Made by a program: the position numbers and the translations under genes
Part shown: positions 1 to 12,952 of the stretch, in pieces
Position numbering within the stretch: position 1 is the stretch's first letter
How the letters are laid out: each line of letters begins with the position of its first letter
Assembly: GCA_032433595.1 (NCBI GenBank)
Contig: JASWJB010000038.1
Location: forward strand, 124,001 to 188,000
Source: Conoideocrella luteorostrata
Lineage: Eukaryota; Ascomycota; Sordariomycetes; Hypocreales; Clavicipitaceae
Direction: 5' to 3'
Length of the DNA: 64,000 bases
Notes under the pieces: model-generated
What the model was told of the DNA's origin: nothing
Seen by the model: the letters and a program-made list of their open reading frames with translations, nothing else
The model's database searches: none

Positions 1-507
1 CCTCTTGCTGACGAGATGATTTGCTGTTTCTGCTCGGATTGAGCCCTTTTTTGCATTTGTGCCAAAATTCTTGAGTGCCGACGCCGTAGCAGTGGTCGGA
101 CTAAAGATGGAGATGTATGCCTCGATGTCTGGCTGGGCCGGAGCCTCCCGCTAGTTATTCAATCTCTTAGTTTGTGCCATTGTCCCTTTGCGGCTCGGGC
201 TTGCTGGTGTTCGCTCGTGACAACTTACAGGCAAATCGTCCTCGGCGCGATACCATGTGTGCAAGCCATTGACCCCGCCTAGACTCACTACTCGCTGGAC
301 TTCTGCAAGTTTTACCGCCGTCATGGCATGGTATGTATAGGTATCGCGCTCTGGCAACCCGAAGAGCACGCGACCTGCTTCGTAGAGATCATCTTTGGCT
401 AACAAGGCCTGAACCTGTTTCAACCTCTCTTGATCTTGGATGATATCTTCTGGGTGAAATGAAGAGCTTCCTACGCACCGCGCTGGGGCTTTTGATGGAC
501 GTGACAT
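1..507 (-). CDS. hypothetical protein, 3' end beyond the window
   Basis: The product is not recognised. Exon 1 runs 507-229 from an ATG. It is followed by an intron (228-151, GTAAGT...CTAG), and exon 2 (150-1) stays open to the edge of the window, so the C-terminus is missing. The visible 143 residues include a charged stretch (HPEDIIQDQERLKQVQALL) and a DTYTYHAMTAVKLAEV segment that could be helical. There is no signal peptide or membrane segment. Without the intron the frame would run on for only 26 more residues after the donor site. The spliced version gives a clean open frame for 50 further codons, which is why I prefer it. The neighbour to the right is 4.6 kb away, so context says nothing about its job. 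Confidence 0.55.
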
Positions 508-3079
508 GGTTGTGTGTCACTCATATATGTATGCCAATCTCTTTACTCCGTACGCAGTGGAAATATAGGTATGAGCATAGATATCTTTAATGATGACGTC
601 GAATGGAGGAACTCATTAGTTAGTGTCGTGTGGAGCGCGGCGCGATTGTTGAAAAGTGGACACTAGTTAGTTATTTACTATGCCCATAAGGTACGGGAGT
701 ACGAACGAATTTCATGTGGCTCTTATTCAAGGCTCGATGGAGTTGGGAATAGTCCAGATCATGCGCCTGTACTGAGTGGAACTGGCAACATTTGCATTAT
801 TCACCCACTCAATCGATATAGCCAAGTTCGAAAAGGAAACCATACGCTGTTCCAGTATAAATATCACGCCGACGAGTCCAGAGAGAGGATCACTATTTGA
901 TGCAGGGTTGTAGGGTAGCTGTCCTCGGCGCTCGAGATGTTTATCTATTTGTAAAGTCGAAGCGAGCTGTGCTCCGTGAAGAACCCAAGATTCGTAACGA
1001 AAGAGCAGAATGATCCCGGAATGGATAAAATGATCGCGGCCCGATTATCATAGCATCCAACACGCATTCCTGCCATCATTTTCTGTGTTGGTCGATTAAC
1101 CGACAGCCAACGGAGGTACTATGCAGACCCTCGCACCACATTCTTCCGACCATCTTCGGGATGTGCGCACCAACCCAAGCAAAGGAGAAAAAGAGAAAAA
1201 GAAAAACGAGGAACGTTATTATTAGGATTTACGATGACATAGTTGCATACGAGGAAGCTGATGCTTGATAATGCATGACAAAAACGAGGCGATTGAGGCG
1301 GCACTGGCGGTCAGGGATGCCACCAAGTAATGGTCGCGGCCGAGAACATTATACGGCTCGTAGTAACTAGTTACATTTCACTTCGAGGCTCTCTCGCATG
1401 GCTGCACAAGCGTCTACTCCACTCCATAGTTTTGGCAACCAAGGACCAACGGCTGGCATTGTTATGTTTGTAGTGATGATTGAAAAACGTGCTCCCAACT
1501 AACTAGCTACAACAGCAGAGGGGTTCGCAATCAACGCGAGATTCTTAACTTCTCGGGAGAATAAAATACTCAACTTGTACAACAGTTGCCTGAGTTTGAT
1601 AATCAGGAGACATGCTCAAGTGGAAAAATAACCTTACCTTATCTTGGCTTGGGGTCTTCATCTATCGGCGAATGCTGCCCCTTTCGGCAATGTTAGTTGG
1701 TGCGTATGTACGTGTAATAAAAAAAAAAAAAAGGTAGCGGAGTCCGAACTCCCTGTTGTCGACCCGTGGGTTAGCTCACAGGTTGACTGGTCATTTTTGC
1801 AAACTGGGGACGCATCGTGAATAATGCTCCAGTTGCAATCCTGCCCGATGCTCTGCATACACCAACCACGACAGGAAGGAGTAAACAGATAGACCAAGTG
1901 TCCATCTTGTCCGGCGCCTGCGACAGCATTCGAAAAGGAGGCTGCCGAGATTTTCAGCCTCTACCTAGGACATGGCTTATACATTAACAATATGATGGTG
2001 CAAACGCTGTCGGATTGTTGGTGTGACCTGACACGATCGCCCGGAATTCCGATGGCGCTATTCAGCATGGTAGCTGTGCGGAGCCGATCTGAGGAGAAAT
2101 TTACGCACTTCCAAATCGCCTGTCATTACAGCCATACTGCCATACCAACGTTAGCTAGCCTTCTGAGACAATTTGATGAGCTTCTCAAGGTCCCGGAGTA
2201 TTTTACTTCAAATTGATGGACTGGTAATTACAAGTGATCTTCCAGTACTTCCCAATGCTACCGCGGCTTGATGTCTTAGGATTGGATGTGAACACTAATT
2301 TTCCAACGATTTCTGACTTGTCTCCTTGTACTCCGTACGGAGTGGTTGGCTTCCATGGCCCGCTCCAGGCGTCAGAGTGCCGATGAGCTGGATAAGCTGG
2401 ATGACGGCGGCCTGTTATATCATGTCTGCTGTGCGGATAAATGATGCAAATGAGACGGCGTCCCCGCCAATAGCACACCGAAACCCAGAACTGTACGTTA
2501 TTCAGCTTCCTGTGTGGCAGTCCAGGGATGTGATCTCGCCGACATATGGCCAATAGTGGTAGTTGATTACATTTGGAAAGGCTGACGGCGTCATCGACTC
2601 TATTTTGGTAGGGCCTGCTTCAACGAGGTACGCTCGACTGCAATAGGCTGGAGTTTTTTGTAATCTTATCTAGACGTAATACTGAAATATGGGAGAGTAG
2701 CTGGCTGGATTTAGCTGATCAAGCGATCTATTGAAGTAGGCAATTATCACCGAGAGCGATGAACTTCGGAGCGAGATAGCGCGATGTGGGAGGAGGTGGT
2801 AAAAGTGGCACTGACGTGACAGTTATTGCGGAGTACATTACGGAGTTCCTGGCAAACGGTTGACAGATTGATTGAGCTAAAGCCTGGATCAATACTCCGT
2901 AGCTGAATTGAACATATGTCCCTACACCTAAACGCGTAATTTCCCCAGACGAAAAATATACTAGTATAACCTTTTGGAAAAACTAATTATCTGTCTAAGA
3001 ATGCAATTCTAGTTGGATCCGACAGTAAATGTGGCTAATTGAATGACATAAGCACAATGGCTCGATTAATTTGTCAAAC

Positions 3080-3164
3080 ATGCCTGGCAGGTGGGGGACA
3101 GTTTAACTGAGCCATCGAGGTCAATTGGACGAAATGGCTCAGTTCAACTGTCCCTCGCATGGCC
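3080..3164. repeat. short inverted-repeat element (MITE-like terminus pair)
   Basis: The left arm GGGGGACAGTTTAACTGAGC (about 3093-3112) pairs with the right arm GGCTCAGTTCAACTGTCCCT (about 3135-3154), separated by roughly 20 bases containing GGTCAATTGGAC. The right arm and the GCATGGCC that follows it recur near 47.87 kb and, mutated, near 54.63 kb. I read this as a collapsed or internally deleted non-autonomous element. No transposase is present. Confidence 0.55.
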
Positions 3165-4203
3165 CTTGGGTAGTCAGAGGGATGGCCCGGTAACATCACT
3201 CGCAGCGCACGAGACACTGTGGAGTTGGGAGACCTTCAGTACAAAGCTACAAAGTAATGGTGCTGCGAGGATTGGGTACTCCACGCAATAGTTCCCATGC
3301 AATAACTAGAAAGACGACCAAACAAAGCCAACCAGCAGAGGCACTGACATATCCATGGCCGCCGGCATACTGCTAGGCAGGCAGCTACTGTACGGCCGAG
3401 TGCCCCAGACCAGGTCGTGGGTTGCTGTGCTGTCTGCCGGCATCAGCCAACCTGCGTCTGTGTGCTAGTCCACACACAGTACATACATACATACGGAGTA
3501 CATACCCAGGTACGGAGTACTTCTTACTGCCTTTGAGCATTTCGGACAGGGACGTCAATGTATCGCTCAATACTGCAAAATATTCTTTGCATTTCATCTC
3601 TGGCAAGGCTTACAATGCAACCGATCCTTTGCCGATTGCTGCTCTAAATTCCAAATAGGTTCAAAGCAAGAGCCCGATCAACTAGAAATACGAACTACAC
3701 CGTGCTACCCAATAATTATCCTCTGCCTGGGAATGGACGTGCTGACCGGCTTTTGCGCGAGAGACGGGCCAACTGGCTCAAAAAGGCGTCCGCTGTGGGA
3801 TCCGCCAACGTACAGGCCCCATACCAAATGGCATGCTGCCACCATCCGTCTTAGCCCCTTCAATTAACCCAATCCTGACCTAGCCTGTCCTGTCCTGTCA
3901 CGTCTTGTCCTGGCTCTGTGCCCAACTGCCCACCATCACGCAAACTAATGCCCTGCAACTTGCCCTGCCGCCAACCTGCCCTGCGGCCTGCCCGCCAACG
4001 CCGTGCCGTACACTCGCAATTGATAGTCCCAAACATCCCTAGACCTGGCGCTAGGAGGCAGAGCCAGAACTTGCCAGACAACTAACTAGTCACGTAGTCA
4101 AACGGCCCAGCTGATAGTATCCGTGCTAAAAGCAACTGGTTAACCGTTAACCACTGCCCACTGACTTCGTCTGCCTTCAAGCCACGCACTAGATAGACAC
4201 TTG

Positions 4204-4217
4204 CCCCCCCCCCCCCC
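4204..4217 (+). repeat. poly-C tract (14 C)
   Basis: This is an uninterrupted run of 14 C upstream of the methyltransferase gene. It is a simple-sequence tract prone to length error in assemblies. No function can be inferred. Confidence 0.8.
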
Positions 4218-5134
4218 AGGTCTGGTGCTAATTCAGCCCTTCCATCCTTCCTCTTGTCGTCGAATCCTGGATTTCTCGTAGCTTCTTCAACTTCTGACAC
4301 CCCAGCTTGTGTTGCGTTGACTTCATCGCCCAGCATCTAAAAAAGCTCTTTTCGCCTCGCAATCCACCCCTGGCGTCTGGTTCCATCCCCTCGGTGCTGC
4401 AAGATCGCTACCCTCCACTTCGTGGCCAAGCCTTGTCTCTCATCGAACCAACGACAGCAAATTGCATCATAGTCACGGCGCTTTCCTCCACCCTGGTCTA
4501 GCATCTTGTCGGAATTGATATTGCCCTGCCAGTCACACGAACCTGCCTGTTGGGTCTTGCCTTCACTGGGCCGAGACGCAAACTTCAGTGACAACCATTT
4601 CGCTCTTGTTGATCAAGTTGTTCCTGTTGTTCCTGCTGCTCCTATTTGGGTCGGTTCTCGTGTTGGTCGTCGACATTCCTGGAGCACTCGATCAGCTCGT
4701 GTCTCTCGTGGACGCCGCAATTGTTTCGCGCACACACCCAAAAGGAAAAGCGCTTTTAAAACTCCGACATTGCAGTGGCGGTTGCTGCAACTCCCTCAGA
4801 GGTTTACTTCCGGGCGCTGAAATTTATTAAATACATGTCGAGCGCAACAAACTTTCGAGGTTGCAGCTGTCTTCGGCCCATCGTGTAAAATACTCGTCCA
4901 AAAGTTCGCCACGCGGGGAGGATCCAGCCAAACGTCCAATTGCGAGTCTGATTCCTTGACCGGACGCGACTAATAGGTGGACGAATGTGTGAGGATACGG
5001 TTTTGAGCCTGAAGCTGTCTTTATGAGGGGTGACCCGGCGAACTTCAGGCGGTCGACATCTCCTCCCTACTATACCGACTGCAACTCTTGCTGCGGAAAG
5101 TAGAAAAGACATTTTTTTTTAACCTTGGTCGGCC

Positions 5135-7063
5135 ATGCCGTCACTGACCATGAATGAACGACCGTCATCTCAGGAACAGGGCGCTCCTCCGATAGAATCC
5201 CCCACCACGCAACGAACCCGCGATTCTAAATACATCAACTCAGTTCTTAGCATTCCTGCATTGATAGAGGCAACCAATGATACTCCACGAAGCCTTGACG
5301 ATAATGTTCAGCATCAGGATCGGGATCAGGATCAAGACCAGGCCGGTATAGGGACAATTTCCGACAAGACTCTGGTTACACAGACTCAGACTTTGGGCGA
5401 CGGCAAGAAGCACAATATGTGTCACAACGATGGAACATCTCAGGAGATCCAGACAAATACGCAATTCACGATGGATGCCGGTGGCACCGCTAAACAGAAC
5501 AATTACGATACAGCGCATACGGCATTATCAGCTGAGCCATCTGCTATGCACAGTCTGGTCAATACCAGCGTCAGCCAGAACAAAATTCAATCATTACCTC
5601 TAACCAATGATGTTTCGGCGGAGCAAAACGGAGGAGACTCAACGCTTAGCCAACAAGACCTTGCACCCATTCCGCCAACGAGCCGGGCAGAAACTGAGTC
5701 GGTCAAAGAGCCACAGTCCCAGAAGCAAGCTCAGGAACATGAACAGAATCGTGCGGTGGAAAGTCGTGCAAAACCAAGCGTTGACAATTACCAATTGCCA
5801 ATAGGGCATGACGAGCCGGCGCCTCGGTCTGAAATTCGACAGCCGCTACTTTCTTCGCCACTAACCCACCCTAATGGGCTGTCCATGTTCCCCAATCTAT
5901 CGACACCAGAACAGGAGCAATTAGCTCAGGAGGCTCTGACACAGGCTGAAGACAACATCGTAGCAGATAATTCTCAGGGACGTGATGACGAGTCTGATGG
6001 AGGGTATGATAGCGATGGATTTAGTTCAGGGAGCACCTCTGCTGAGTCGTCGGTGCGAGACTACATGTACGAACATGGTCGACGATACCACCGTTTTCGA
6101 GAAGGCCACTATAACTTCCCAAATGATGATGTAGAACAGGAAAGAGAAGACATGAAACACGCAATGATCAAACTATTGTGCAGTCAGAAGTTGCATTTTG
6201 CGCCGATCGGCAATAACCCCCAAGAAATTTTGGACATTGGAACGGGAACAGGGATATGGGCTATAGAGAGTAAGTGGCTATCTGAAGCCTCACTGAGTGT
6301 TGAATTGATGCTGACTTGTTGAAATCAGTGGGCGACGAGTTTCCTAGCGCACACATCCTTGGCATAGACCTGTCTCCAATCCAACCAGATTGGTTGCCCC
6401 CGAATGTTAGATTCATGGTTGACGATGCGGAATCACCGTGGCTTTATCCGAGGAATCATTTCGACTACATTCATTCTCGGCACACCGTCATGGCCATTAA
6501 AGACTGGAGTCGCTTGTATCGTAGAGCCTTTGAGTGAGTGACTCCTCATCCTTGTACCCGGAAGTCTTGTTTTTAACGGAAAATATGGCAGGCATCTGAA
6601 ACCGGGGGGTTGGATAGAGATGCAAGAGATACATCACAAACCTCGCAGTGCCAACGTGGAAGGCGTCGTATCTCCAGATCATCCTGTCGCCAAGTTCTGG
6701 AGGCTTGTCACGGAAGGATTAGCTGCTCTTGGTGTCGATCTTGACAGCTCGTCCGGCGGCAGCATTCCTTCTAAAATGGGAGAAGCTGGCTTTACGAACA
6801 TTACGACGCGAATTTTCCACGTGCCAATTGGCACTTGGCCTAAGAATAAAGTTCTCAAGACTGTTGGCTTGTACTGGCGCACCATTCTTCTGGATGGTCT
6901 GCAAGCCATTGCTCTGGGGCCACTTACACGGGGCCTGCGCTGGAACCGTGAGCAGGTGGAATTATTGCTCATGGAAGTGAGACGAGCTTATCATGATAAC
7001 GCTACTCTTATGTACATGCCTTTGCATGTTGTCTATGCACAGAAGTCCACAACGGCATACTAG
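5135..7063 (+). CDS. LaeA-like SAM-dependent methyltransferase with long N-terminal extension
   Basis: The exons are 5135-6269, 6329-6533 and 6592-7063, giving 603 residues. Both introns are GT-AG and keep the frame. The first falls just after SAM motif I (DIGTGTGIWAIE, residues about 367-378). The fungal TAM/LaeA-type domain begins near residue 310 (EHGRRYHRFREGHYNFPNDD). It continues through GIDLSPIQPDWLPPNVRF and HLKPGGWIEMQE, the post-motif region of this family, to the C-terminus. The first ~300 residues are low-complexity and rich in Q, E, S and D (for example HQDRDQDQDQAG), so the protein is much longer than the usual ~300-380. Known members methylate small molecules or act in the nucleus on secondary metabolism. 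Which applies here cannot be told. It lies 3.7 kb from the O-MT and about 8 kb upstream of the PKS, on the cluster's left flank. Confidence 0.85.
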
Positions 7064-10000
7064 ATCTTTTCGATATATCTACCTCTCGATACCCACAAGC
7101 ATCTCCAACCCTAGGGTCTGTTATTTTTACCGGTTATCTGACGGGCTGTTCGCCATATTATACGAAAGCTTTTTTTTCTTCTCGACGTAGAAATCTATGA
7201 ACAGTCTTTTTGGGCTAAGGGCAATAAGCGAAGCGTCTGCTTTGAACACTACCGAGCTTGGTATTCCATATGATATTGAATTAATGCGGCCTAGACGACT
7301 TCTTCGTCTTTTTTGTGGCGTCACTTCTTACTGAAAGCCTGCTGCAGGGAGGGGATGAATTACTCTTAAGGCACTGGGAACTTGGCACCATGATACCATA
7401 ATATGTATCACGCCGCGTCACCATGGTCTTGTATGAAGCGAAGCGGCATTGGTAATTATCCTGACATCACGATCTGCAGGATGCTCGTAAAACAATATTT
7501 TCGTCGCTTAATAGATAATGCTGAATAGAGTAAAAGAATGGCCAATATGGGGATAAAATGGCCTTCTGACCTAGAGGGTCTACTTGTTACTGGCCAGGCC
7601 AGAATCCAACTCATTTGTTTAGCAGGGATTATTTAAAAATGGAGAACAAACTGACGCGGGTATCGCTAAGCGGCCTGCATGAACCGGAATCCAGTACTCC
7701 GTAGTGAGCGAGCTTGATGAGTGCTTACTGCAGAATATCTATCCTTGGGGGCTGTCGATAGTACTCCTACACCGTAAAATGTGCCTACGGGAATTGACTC
7801 CCCATTATCTCACCGCCGCGTTTGTGATACTGTCCGGACAAGCCACATTGGTTCTGCATCCCTTCCCTTGCAGAAACATGAGGTGGGAAACTCGGTACCA
7901 AATGCGCGGCCGTGGTGACGGCACATGTACAAAAAGTCATGCATGGTGCGGGGAAGTTCTTACCGTGGAGTTGGCTTTGTACTCCGTACTCTGTACACAG
8001 ACAAAAAAAAAAAGGAAAAAAAAGGGGGGGGAAACGGAATTGGCTTTTGCCATTAGTCTACGGAGTATTCGGTAGGGTATTTTAGTCCTCTCAGACTCTG
8101 TAGCGCAACGTCTCATTTTGCACTGCTACGGTGACGAACCATGGAAAAAGATAGCTAAAGTACGGAGTACTCCGTAAGTACATACATCCATAGGAGGAGA
8201 GTCGTGGCGCTTTGATTGTGTTTTGCGTCTGCAGCTCCAACGAGGCCGAAGTAGTCTGGCCTTTTCCACGGGCAATTTGCTAGCGCGTTAGAGAGTTTTA
8301 GGCGATTACATGCAAAGATCCGGAATCGCTGATGATTGGCATATGATACGTCAATTTCCTCTTCCGAAGAGTCATACGAAATTCCACCTGAAGAAAACAA
8401 AGGGCTTTGCGATAGTCAACGAAGCGTTCGGGCGGTGACCAACTTTGGACGCAGGGGGCAGGGTAAGGCACGTAACGGGATGGCGGCGGAACGGGCCACA
8501 TGTGAGTGATTGATCAGTGAGTGCGTGATGGGGAAGATCCGGCCGTCCCCAGGAAAAAAAAAGGAAAAGGCAACCATACATACTCCGTAAAATAGTACGA
8601 AGTAGCTTTGGTTGCCCTTCTGACCTGGCCTGGCCTGGCCTGTCGTTCAAAGCGACGCACCCCCTTTTCTTTTCGTTCTATGCGCCTCGTTTCGTGGTTG
8701 ATTCCCCATGGCTGACGGGTTTGACCGAGAATGTAGCCACCGAATGACCAAGGTGAGGAAAATTGACGCCCCAAGGCTTTTCCACTCTTCTGATTTGAAG
8801 CAGTTTTTTTCCTTAGTTTAATTTGCTGCACCGTTGGGCATAGACGCAAGCAGCCCATTGTGGTGCGGCAGCCGTGCCCATTATCACACCCACAATCTAC
8901 TACGGTAGCGCCCCGTAGCTTGTTTTCTGATATTCTCGTCCCACGGAACGAACATATTGCACTCCCTCCTTGCCTCCTCCCTCCGCACTACTAGTACTCA
9001 GTGGCTGATTGTAGTCGTTTTTCACACTCGTGTGCTCCGGCACACCTCCTGTAAAACCAGGAAATGCCGATGTTGTCCCTGGTTGGCGGCGTGAACGTGG
9101 GTGGCTAGTGCGCAGTAAATTCCCTATCGCTGCTAGCGGAAGCCACTAGGCCCTGAACTAACGGCTAGCTAGTTATGGTACCGCCACAAAGGGCCAAAGA
9201 TGGCCAGGGGCTAACTGGAGCAGAACTGGACGCCGGGTGGACGGGTTCTCAGCGAATTTTAGTTCCTGGCTGCGCGCGGTGTCTCGCTCACTACCGAGAC
9301 GACGCCATCCGTACAATTCATAGTGTAGGATGGCGCCCTTCATTGCCAGGTCCCCTCTTTGGCGTCCTCGGCTTGTTGAGCTGGCCGTAATGGTTAATAA
9401 GTGCTCGTCGCATCCCTATTAGTTACTTGCTGCCCGTTGTGTTGTATTATGTCGAGTCGCGTCTCGTCTCTTCCGGTCTCTATCCTTTCTCTAGTTGCTG
9501 CATTCACTTCATCGTTACTTACCATTGCCTGTGCTATTGCTTTGCCTTAGTTGTCAACCAGGCATTTGGCTCGTTTGTTCGTTGATCGCAGTATTCGACA
9601 TCGTGAGAAGGGTATTTGCGGACCTTTCGGCTGAGGAAAACCTGAGTCTACTCCTCGAAGTGGGATCAGTTGAGTCTACGTGGAAAGCAGCGTGGGGGTC
9701 GCTACTGGGCTTTTGTTGAATCGACAAATTACGAGGACGAAAGGAAGAAGCAAAGGGGGCTCGTCCGGAAAACTGGACAGCGAACGATACATCTTCACGG
9801 CACGGTACGTCTGGCGGCGCTTGTTCATTTGTTTCCCCCCTTCTCAAAACACCACGCAAATCCAGTCATCGTTGCGTCTCAACTGCCCTCCAAAATCAAC
9901 TGCTGTTTCTTGGTCGTCCCCGTATGCCTCACACCACTTTTATTGGATGTCCATACTGTTTGCCTACCACTCCGACCTTCGTTTCAGTGACCGCTCCACG

Positions 10001-10751
10001 TGGAGAACCGCCTGGCTGGGTCGCACCAACTCCATCCCCTCCCCGTCCGTCACCTGGCTGAATGTGTGCAACGGGTGCGGCAAACAGGGGGCGACATTCC
10101 GACCCGACAGATTGGATCAGCCGCGAGCTTTCGGTCAGGCTGGCTCAACCCAACCCAGTGCAACCAGAGCTCGCACAAGTGACGGATGTTTGCACCCTGG
10201 CAAGCTGTGGTGAATAGAGCACACATGGGTGGCCGTCTGTTAGGATGAATAACTCGAGCCAATATTTTCTGAAGTCGCAAGCCTTGCATTCAGCAGGATT
10301 GGGGTGAAAGTGAGAAGCCAATTTACCCCTGGCCCACAACCATGAACTTCTATATGCAAGCGACCTGCGGATCCGTCCAGCAACAGCGATATGGCTAGAC
10401 GTGCACCTTGCCATGGGTATAAGGTCAACTTCCTGTTGCATAATTGCTTGGACTTGTGCCTAGGATTTTGTGCACCCTGCGGATCAAGTGACCCAAAAAA
10501 TGGAAATCCTGCTTGGTAGGAGGCAGAAGTAGAGAGGACCTTGACAAGAGCTCGCTTTCCGTGTTTCCACTTTGTGTGCAGGTACATAAGTACATGATGA
10601 AGTTGGGCGATACGCATAAGAGGCCCTTGCATTCACTGCCGGCCTTCATTTTTCTATAAACTGTTGGGCTTTGTGCTGATTCTTTCCCTTCTCCGCTCAA
10701 CTAGAATTTCCCCGCGAACGTCGAATTCAGCAATCCCTTGATATTTGAGAA
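7064..10751. other. intergenic region, no convincing gene
   Basis: I see no supportable gene in this 3.7 kb. Open frames of up to about 177 codons (9680-10213) have no recognisable motifs, overlap one another in several frames, and are not joined by plausible introns. The region carries TACTCCGTA-type motifs at about 7695, 7979, 8060, 8160 and 8581, and A/G homopolymer runs at 8002-8031. Confidence 0.5.
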
Positions 10752-12536
10752 ATGGGAAAATTCAAAGTTCCTTCGTGGCTACAAACACCACCGGCAGGTG
10801 TGACTAATGGCTCGGACGCAGAGAAGAAGCAGCAGAACAGACGGTCTTTCACAGGCTTTTCACAGCATATTCGGACAAAACAAAAATCTCCAGCATTGAC
10901 TTCTAAACCTGCTGAGGAGAGCTCCTCAAAGGCTGAAATCTCGCGCTTACTGACTTTGGCAAGGAAGATTACGGCAGAGGCAGAGAAGCTGGAGAAGTAT
11001 CTGAAAGAAAATGAACTACCTCAACCAGGGTTTGGAGTCGATGCGCCTCAAGATTTCCCGGAATTGCCGTCCGAGATCCAACAGAGCCGTCAAGAGATTG
11101 CCTTTGCTACCCGTCAGCTTGGCGATCTGGTCCGGGGGCCGCGAGAAAGCGTACGATGGGGTGTCTGGAGTGTATGTTGGATCACACCCCATCCTTTTTA
11201 ATTTTAAATGTGCATGGCATCTGCTAATCTTAACGAGTAGTTCTTGGATACACTCAGTCTTCAAATCATCAACAACTACGGCATCGGTAAGAATAAATGT
11301 TGACATAATATGTTGTTCGATACACTGACTTGAGATTAGCCAAACTTGTCCCTATTAACGAGCCGATAACGTTTCAAGAACTGCAGACAAAGACAGTATT
11401 GGACCCCACCAATCTCGTACGAGCCTTGCGCCATACCATGACGAATCACATCTTCTGCGAGCCAAAGCCAGGATGGGTTGGTCATACCGCTGCTTCCCGT
11501 CTCCTGGCGGAGGATAGTGCATTGCAAGACTGGGTTGGCTTTAACTCGGAGGACATTTTCCCGGCAGCTGCCAACGTTCTTAAATCTCTCAGGGAGTACC
11601 CTGAGGCAACTTCACTAACGACAACTGGTTTTAACTTCGCCTTTGAAACCGTGGACAAGGAACCTATGTTTGTGACTTTCGGCAAGGACCCTGCAAGGGC
11701 GAAGAGGATGGGCGGCGCCATGGCCAGCTTAACAGGTGGTGAGGGTTATGAATTGAGCCACTTTGTAGATACCTATGATTTCTCCGAGGTGGATCAACAA
11801 GGCGGCACACTTGTCGACATTGGAGGAAGCCATGGGTTTGTATGCGTCGACTTGGCGAGAAAGTGGAAGCACATGAAGTTCATAGTGCAGGACCTGCCAA
11901 AGACCGTCAACAGTGCGCCCAAACCCATTTGCGAGATCGAAACCGTCGCGGAACGCATCCAATTCGAAGCACATGATTTTTTCCAAGAGCAGCCCGTCAA
12001 GGATGCCGATGGTACGTCCAGCTATATGGAGGCTATATTGCATGCCTTCCCCCAACATAGTCGCATGTTGACCGTATGTTTTTTTTAGTCTACTTCTTCC
12101 GATGGATCATTCACAACTATTCAACCCCCTATGCTATCAAGCTTCTCAAGAATCTCGTACCGGCACTGAAGCCCGGGGCACGCGTTATTATCAATGATCA
12201 TTGTCTGCGGGAGGCTGGATCAGAAAATCCCTGGGACGAGAAGCTCATAAGAAGCATGGACATGGTCATGTTGACCCTGCTCAACGCACAAGAACGCGAA
12301 GAGCAAGAGTTTAAGGCGCTTTTCAATGCAGCAGACCACCGCTTTGTATTCAAGGTGAGTCGCGCTCGGCCAGTCAGAAGTGCTGTCCACCCGGGCACCC
12401 CCATGTTCCGATGACTGATCACTAACCTTTGTGGCAGGGTGTAACTAGAACGCCAGGCTGCAGGATGAGTGTCGTGGAGGCGGTTTGGGAACCGATAGCT
12501 GTATGTGATATAACGTCCGTGGAGACTAGCGAGTGA
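10752..12536 (+). CDS. SAM-dependent O-methyltransferase, polyketide-tailoring type
   Basis: The five exons are 10752-11171, 11241-11286, 11340-12011, 12089-12354 and 12438-12536, giving 500 residues. All introns are GT-AG and the lengths sum in frame. The protein belongs to the plant/fungal O-methyltransferase family (Methyltransf_2 type). After a Ser/Lys-rich N-terminus comes a dimerisation/winged-helix segment (LVPINEPITFQELQ, TAASRLLAEDSALQDWVGF). SAM motif I, LVDIGGSHGF, sits near residue 315, with a QDLP segment downstream. FRWIIHNYSTPYAIKLLKNL near residue 385 contains the histidine expected as the catalytic base, followed by LKPGARVIINDH. Family members methylate phenolic or enolic hydroxyls of polyketides. 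The gene converges on the PKS with 740 bases between the stop codons, so I infer a tailoring role there. The exact substrate is unknown. Confidence 0.88.
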
Positions 12537-12866
12537 CGCGGAGTGACTTGCATCAATAGTGACAGGGGAGCATCGCATGTATGTTAAAGTAATGCTATAA
12601 TAATAGATGTAGCGGAGTTGGCAACTGATACAACCGATGATTCGGACCGACGAGCCTGCAGCCTGCAGTGCGCCGAGTGCAGCGCGTTGCATGTCTGCCG
12701 CAATTTAGAGAAACAAGGCAATCTGTATGTCTATCAATCAGTCTGTCAATCGTCTGTCCAAAATGGGAACCAGCCACTTACTTCCCTTTAGTTCGTGAAT
12801 TAACAATGACCTCTATATTGAGTAATACACAACGATTTTCCGTAGACGTGTGTAGTCACTGAGCGA

Positions 12867-12948
12867 GCGTAATTGGTTTAGTGGTAAAATTCTCCGTTGC
12901 CATCCGAGCAACGTCGGGGAGCCCTGGGTTCGATTCCCAGATTACGCA
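12867..12948 (+). tRNA. tRNA-Gly (anticodon GCC) with 11-nt intron
   Basis: A full cloverleaf can be drawn by hand. The acceptor stem pairs GCGTAAT with ATTACGC, and the discriminator base is A. The D arm holds the A box TGGTTTAGTGG. The anticodon stem pairs CTCCG with CGGGG, and the T arm pairs CTGGG with CCCAG around TTCGATT. The anticodon GCC is at 12899-12901. Eleven extra bases (12903-12913) one base 3' of the anticodon are the canonical nuclear tRNA intron position. Without them the length is 71 nt, normal for tRNA-Gly. The gene sits between the convergent ends of the O-MT and PKS genes. Confidence 0.95.
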
Positions 12949-12952
12949 TTTC

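Larger units (their letters stand above)
508..5134. other. long intergenic region, no convincing gene
   Basis: I see no supportable gene in this 4.6 kb. Short open frames here lack protein-like composition. The stretch holds several TACGGAGTA/TACTCCGTA-type motifs (about 544, 2331, 2829, 2894, 3493 and 3511), a short inverted repeat at about 3080-3164, and a run of 14 C at 4204-4217. The last 800 bases, rich in C and T, probably contain the promoter and 5' leader of the methyltransferase gene at 5135. Confidence 0.5.

Noticed and set aside
4588..4830. Plus-strand frame starting with a very hydrophobic leucine run
   Set aside because: It lies in C/T-rich leader DNA where repeated CTT/TTC codons create false hydrophobic frames. 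It has overlapping frames in other registers and no family features.
9680..10213. 177-codon open frame between the two methyltransferase genes
   Set aside because: No motif, overlaps several other frames of similar length on both strands, and composition does not resemble the neighbouring real proteins.
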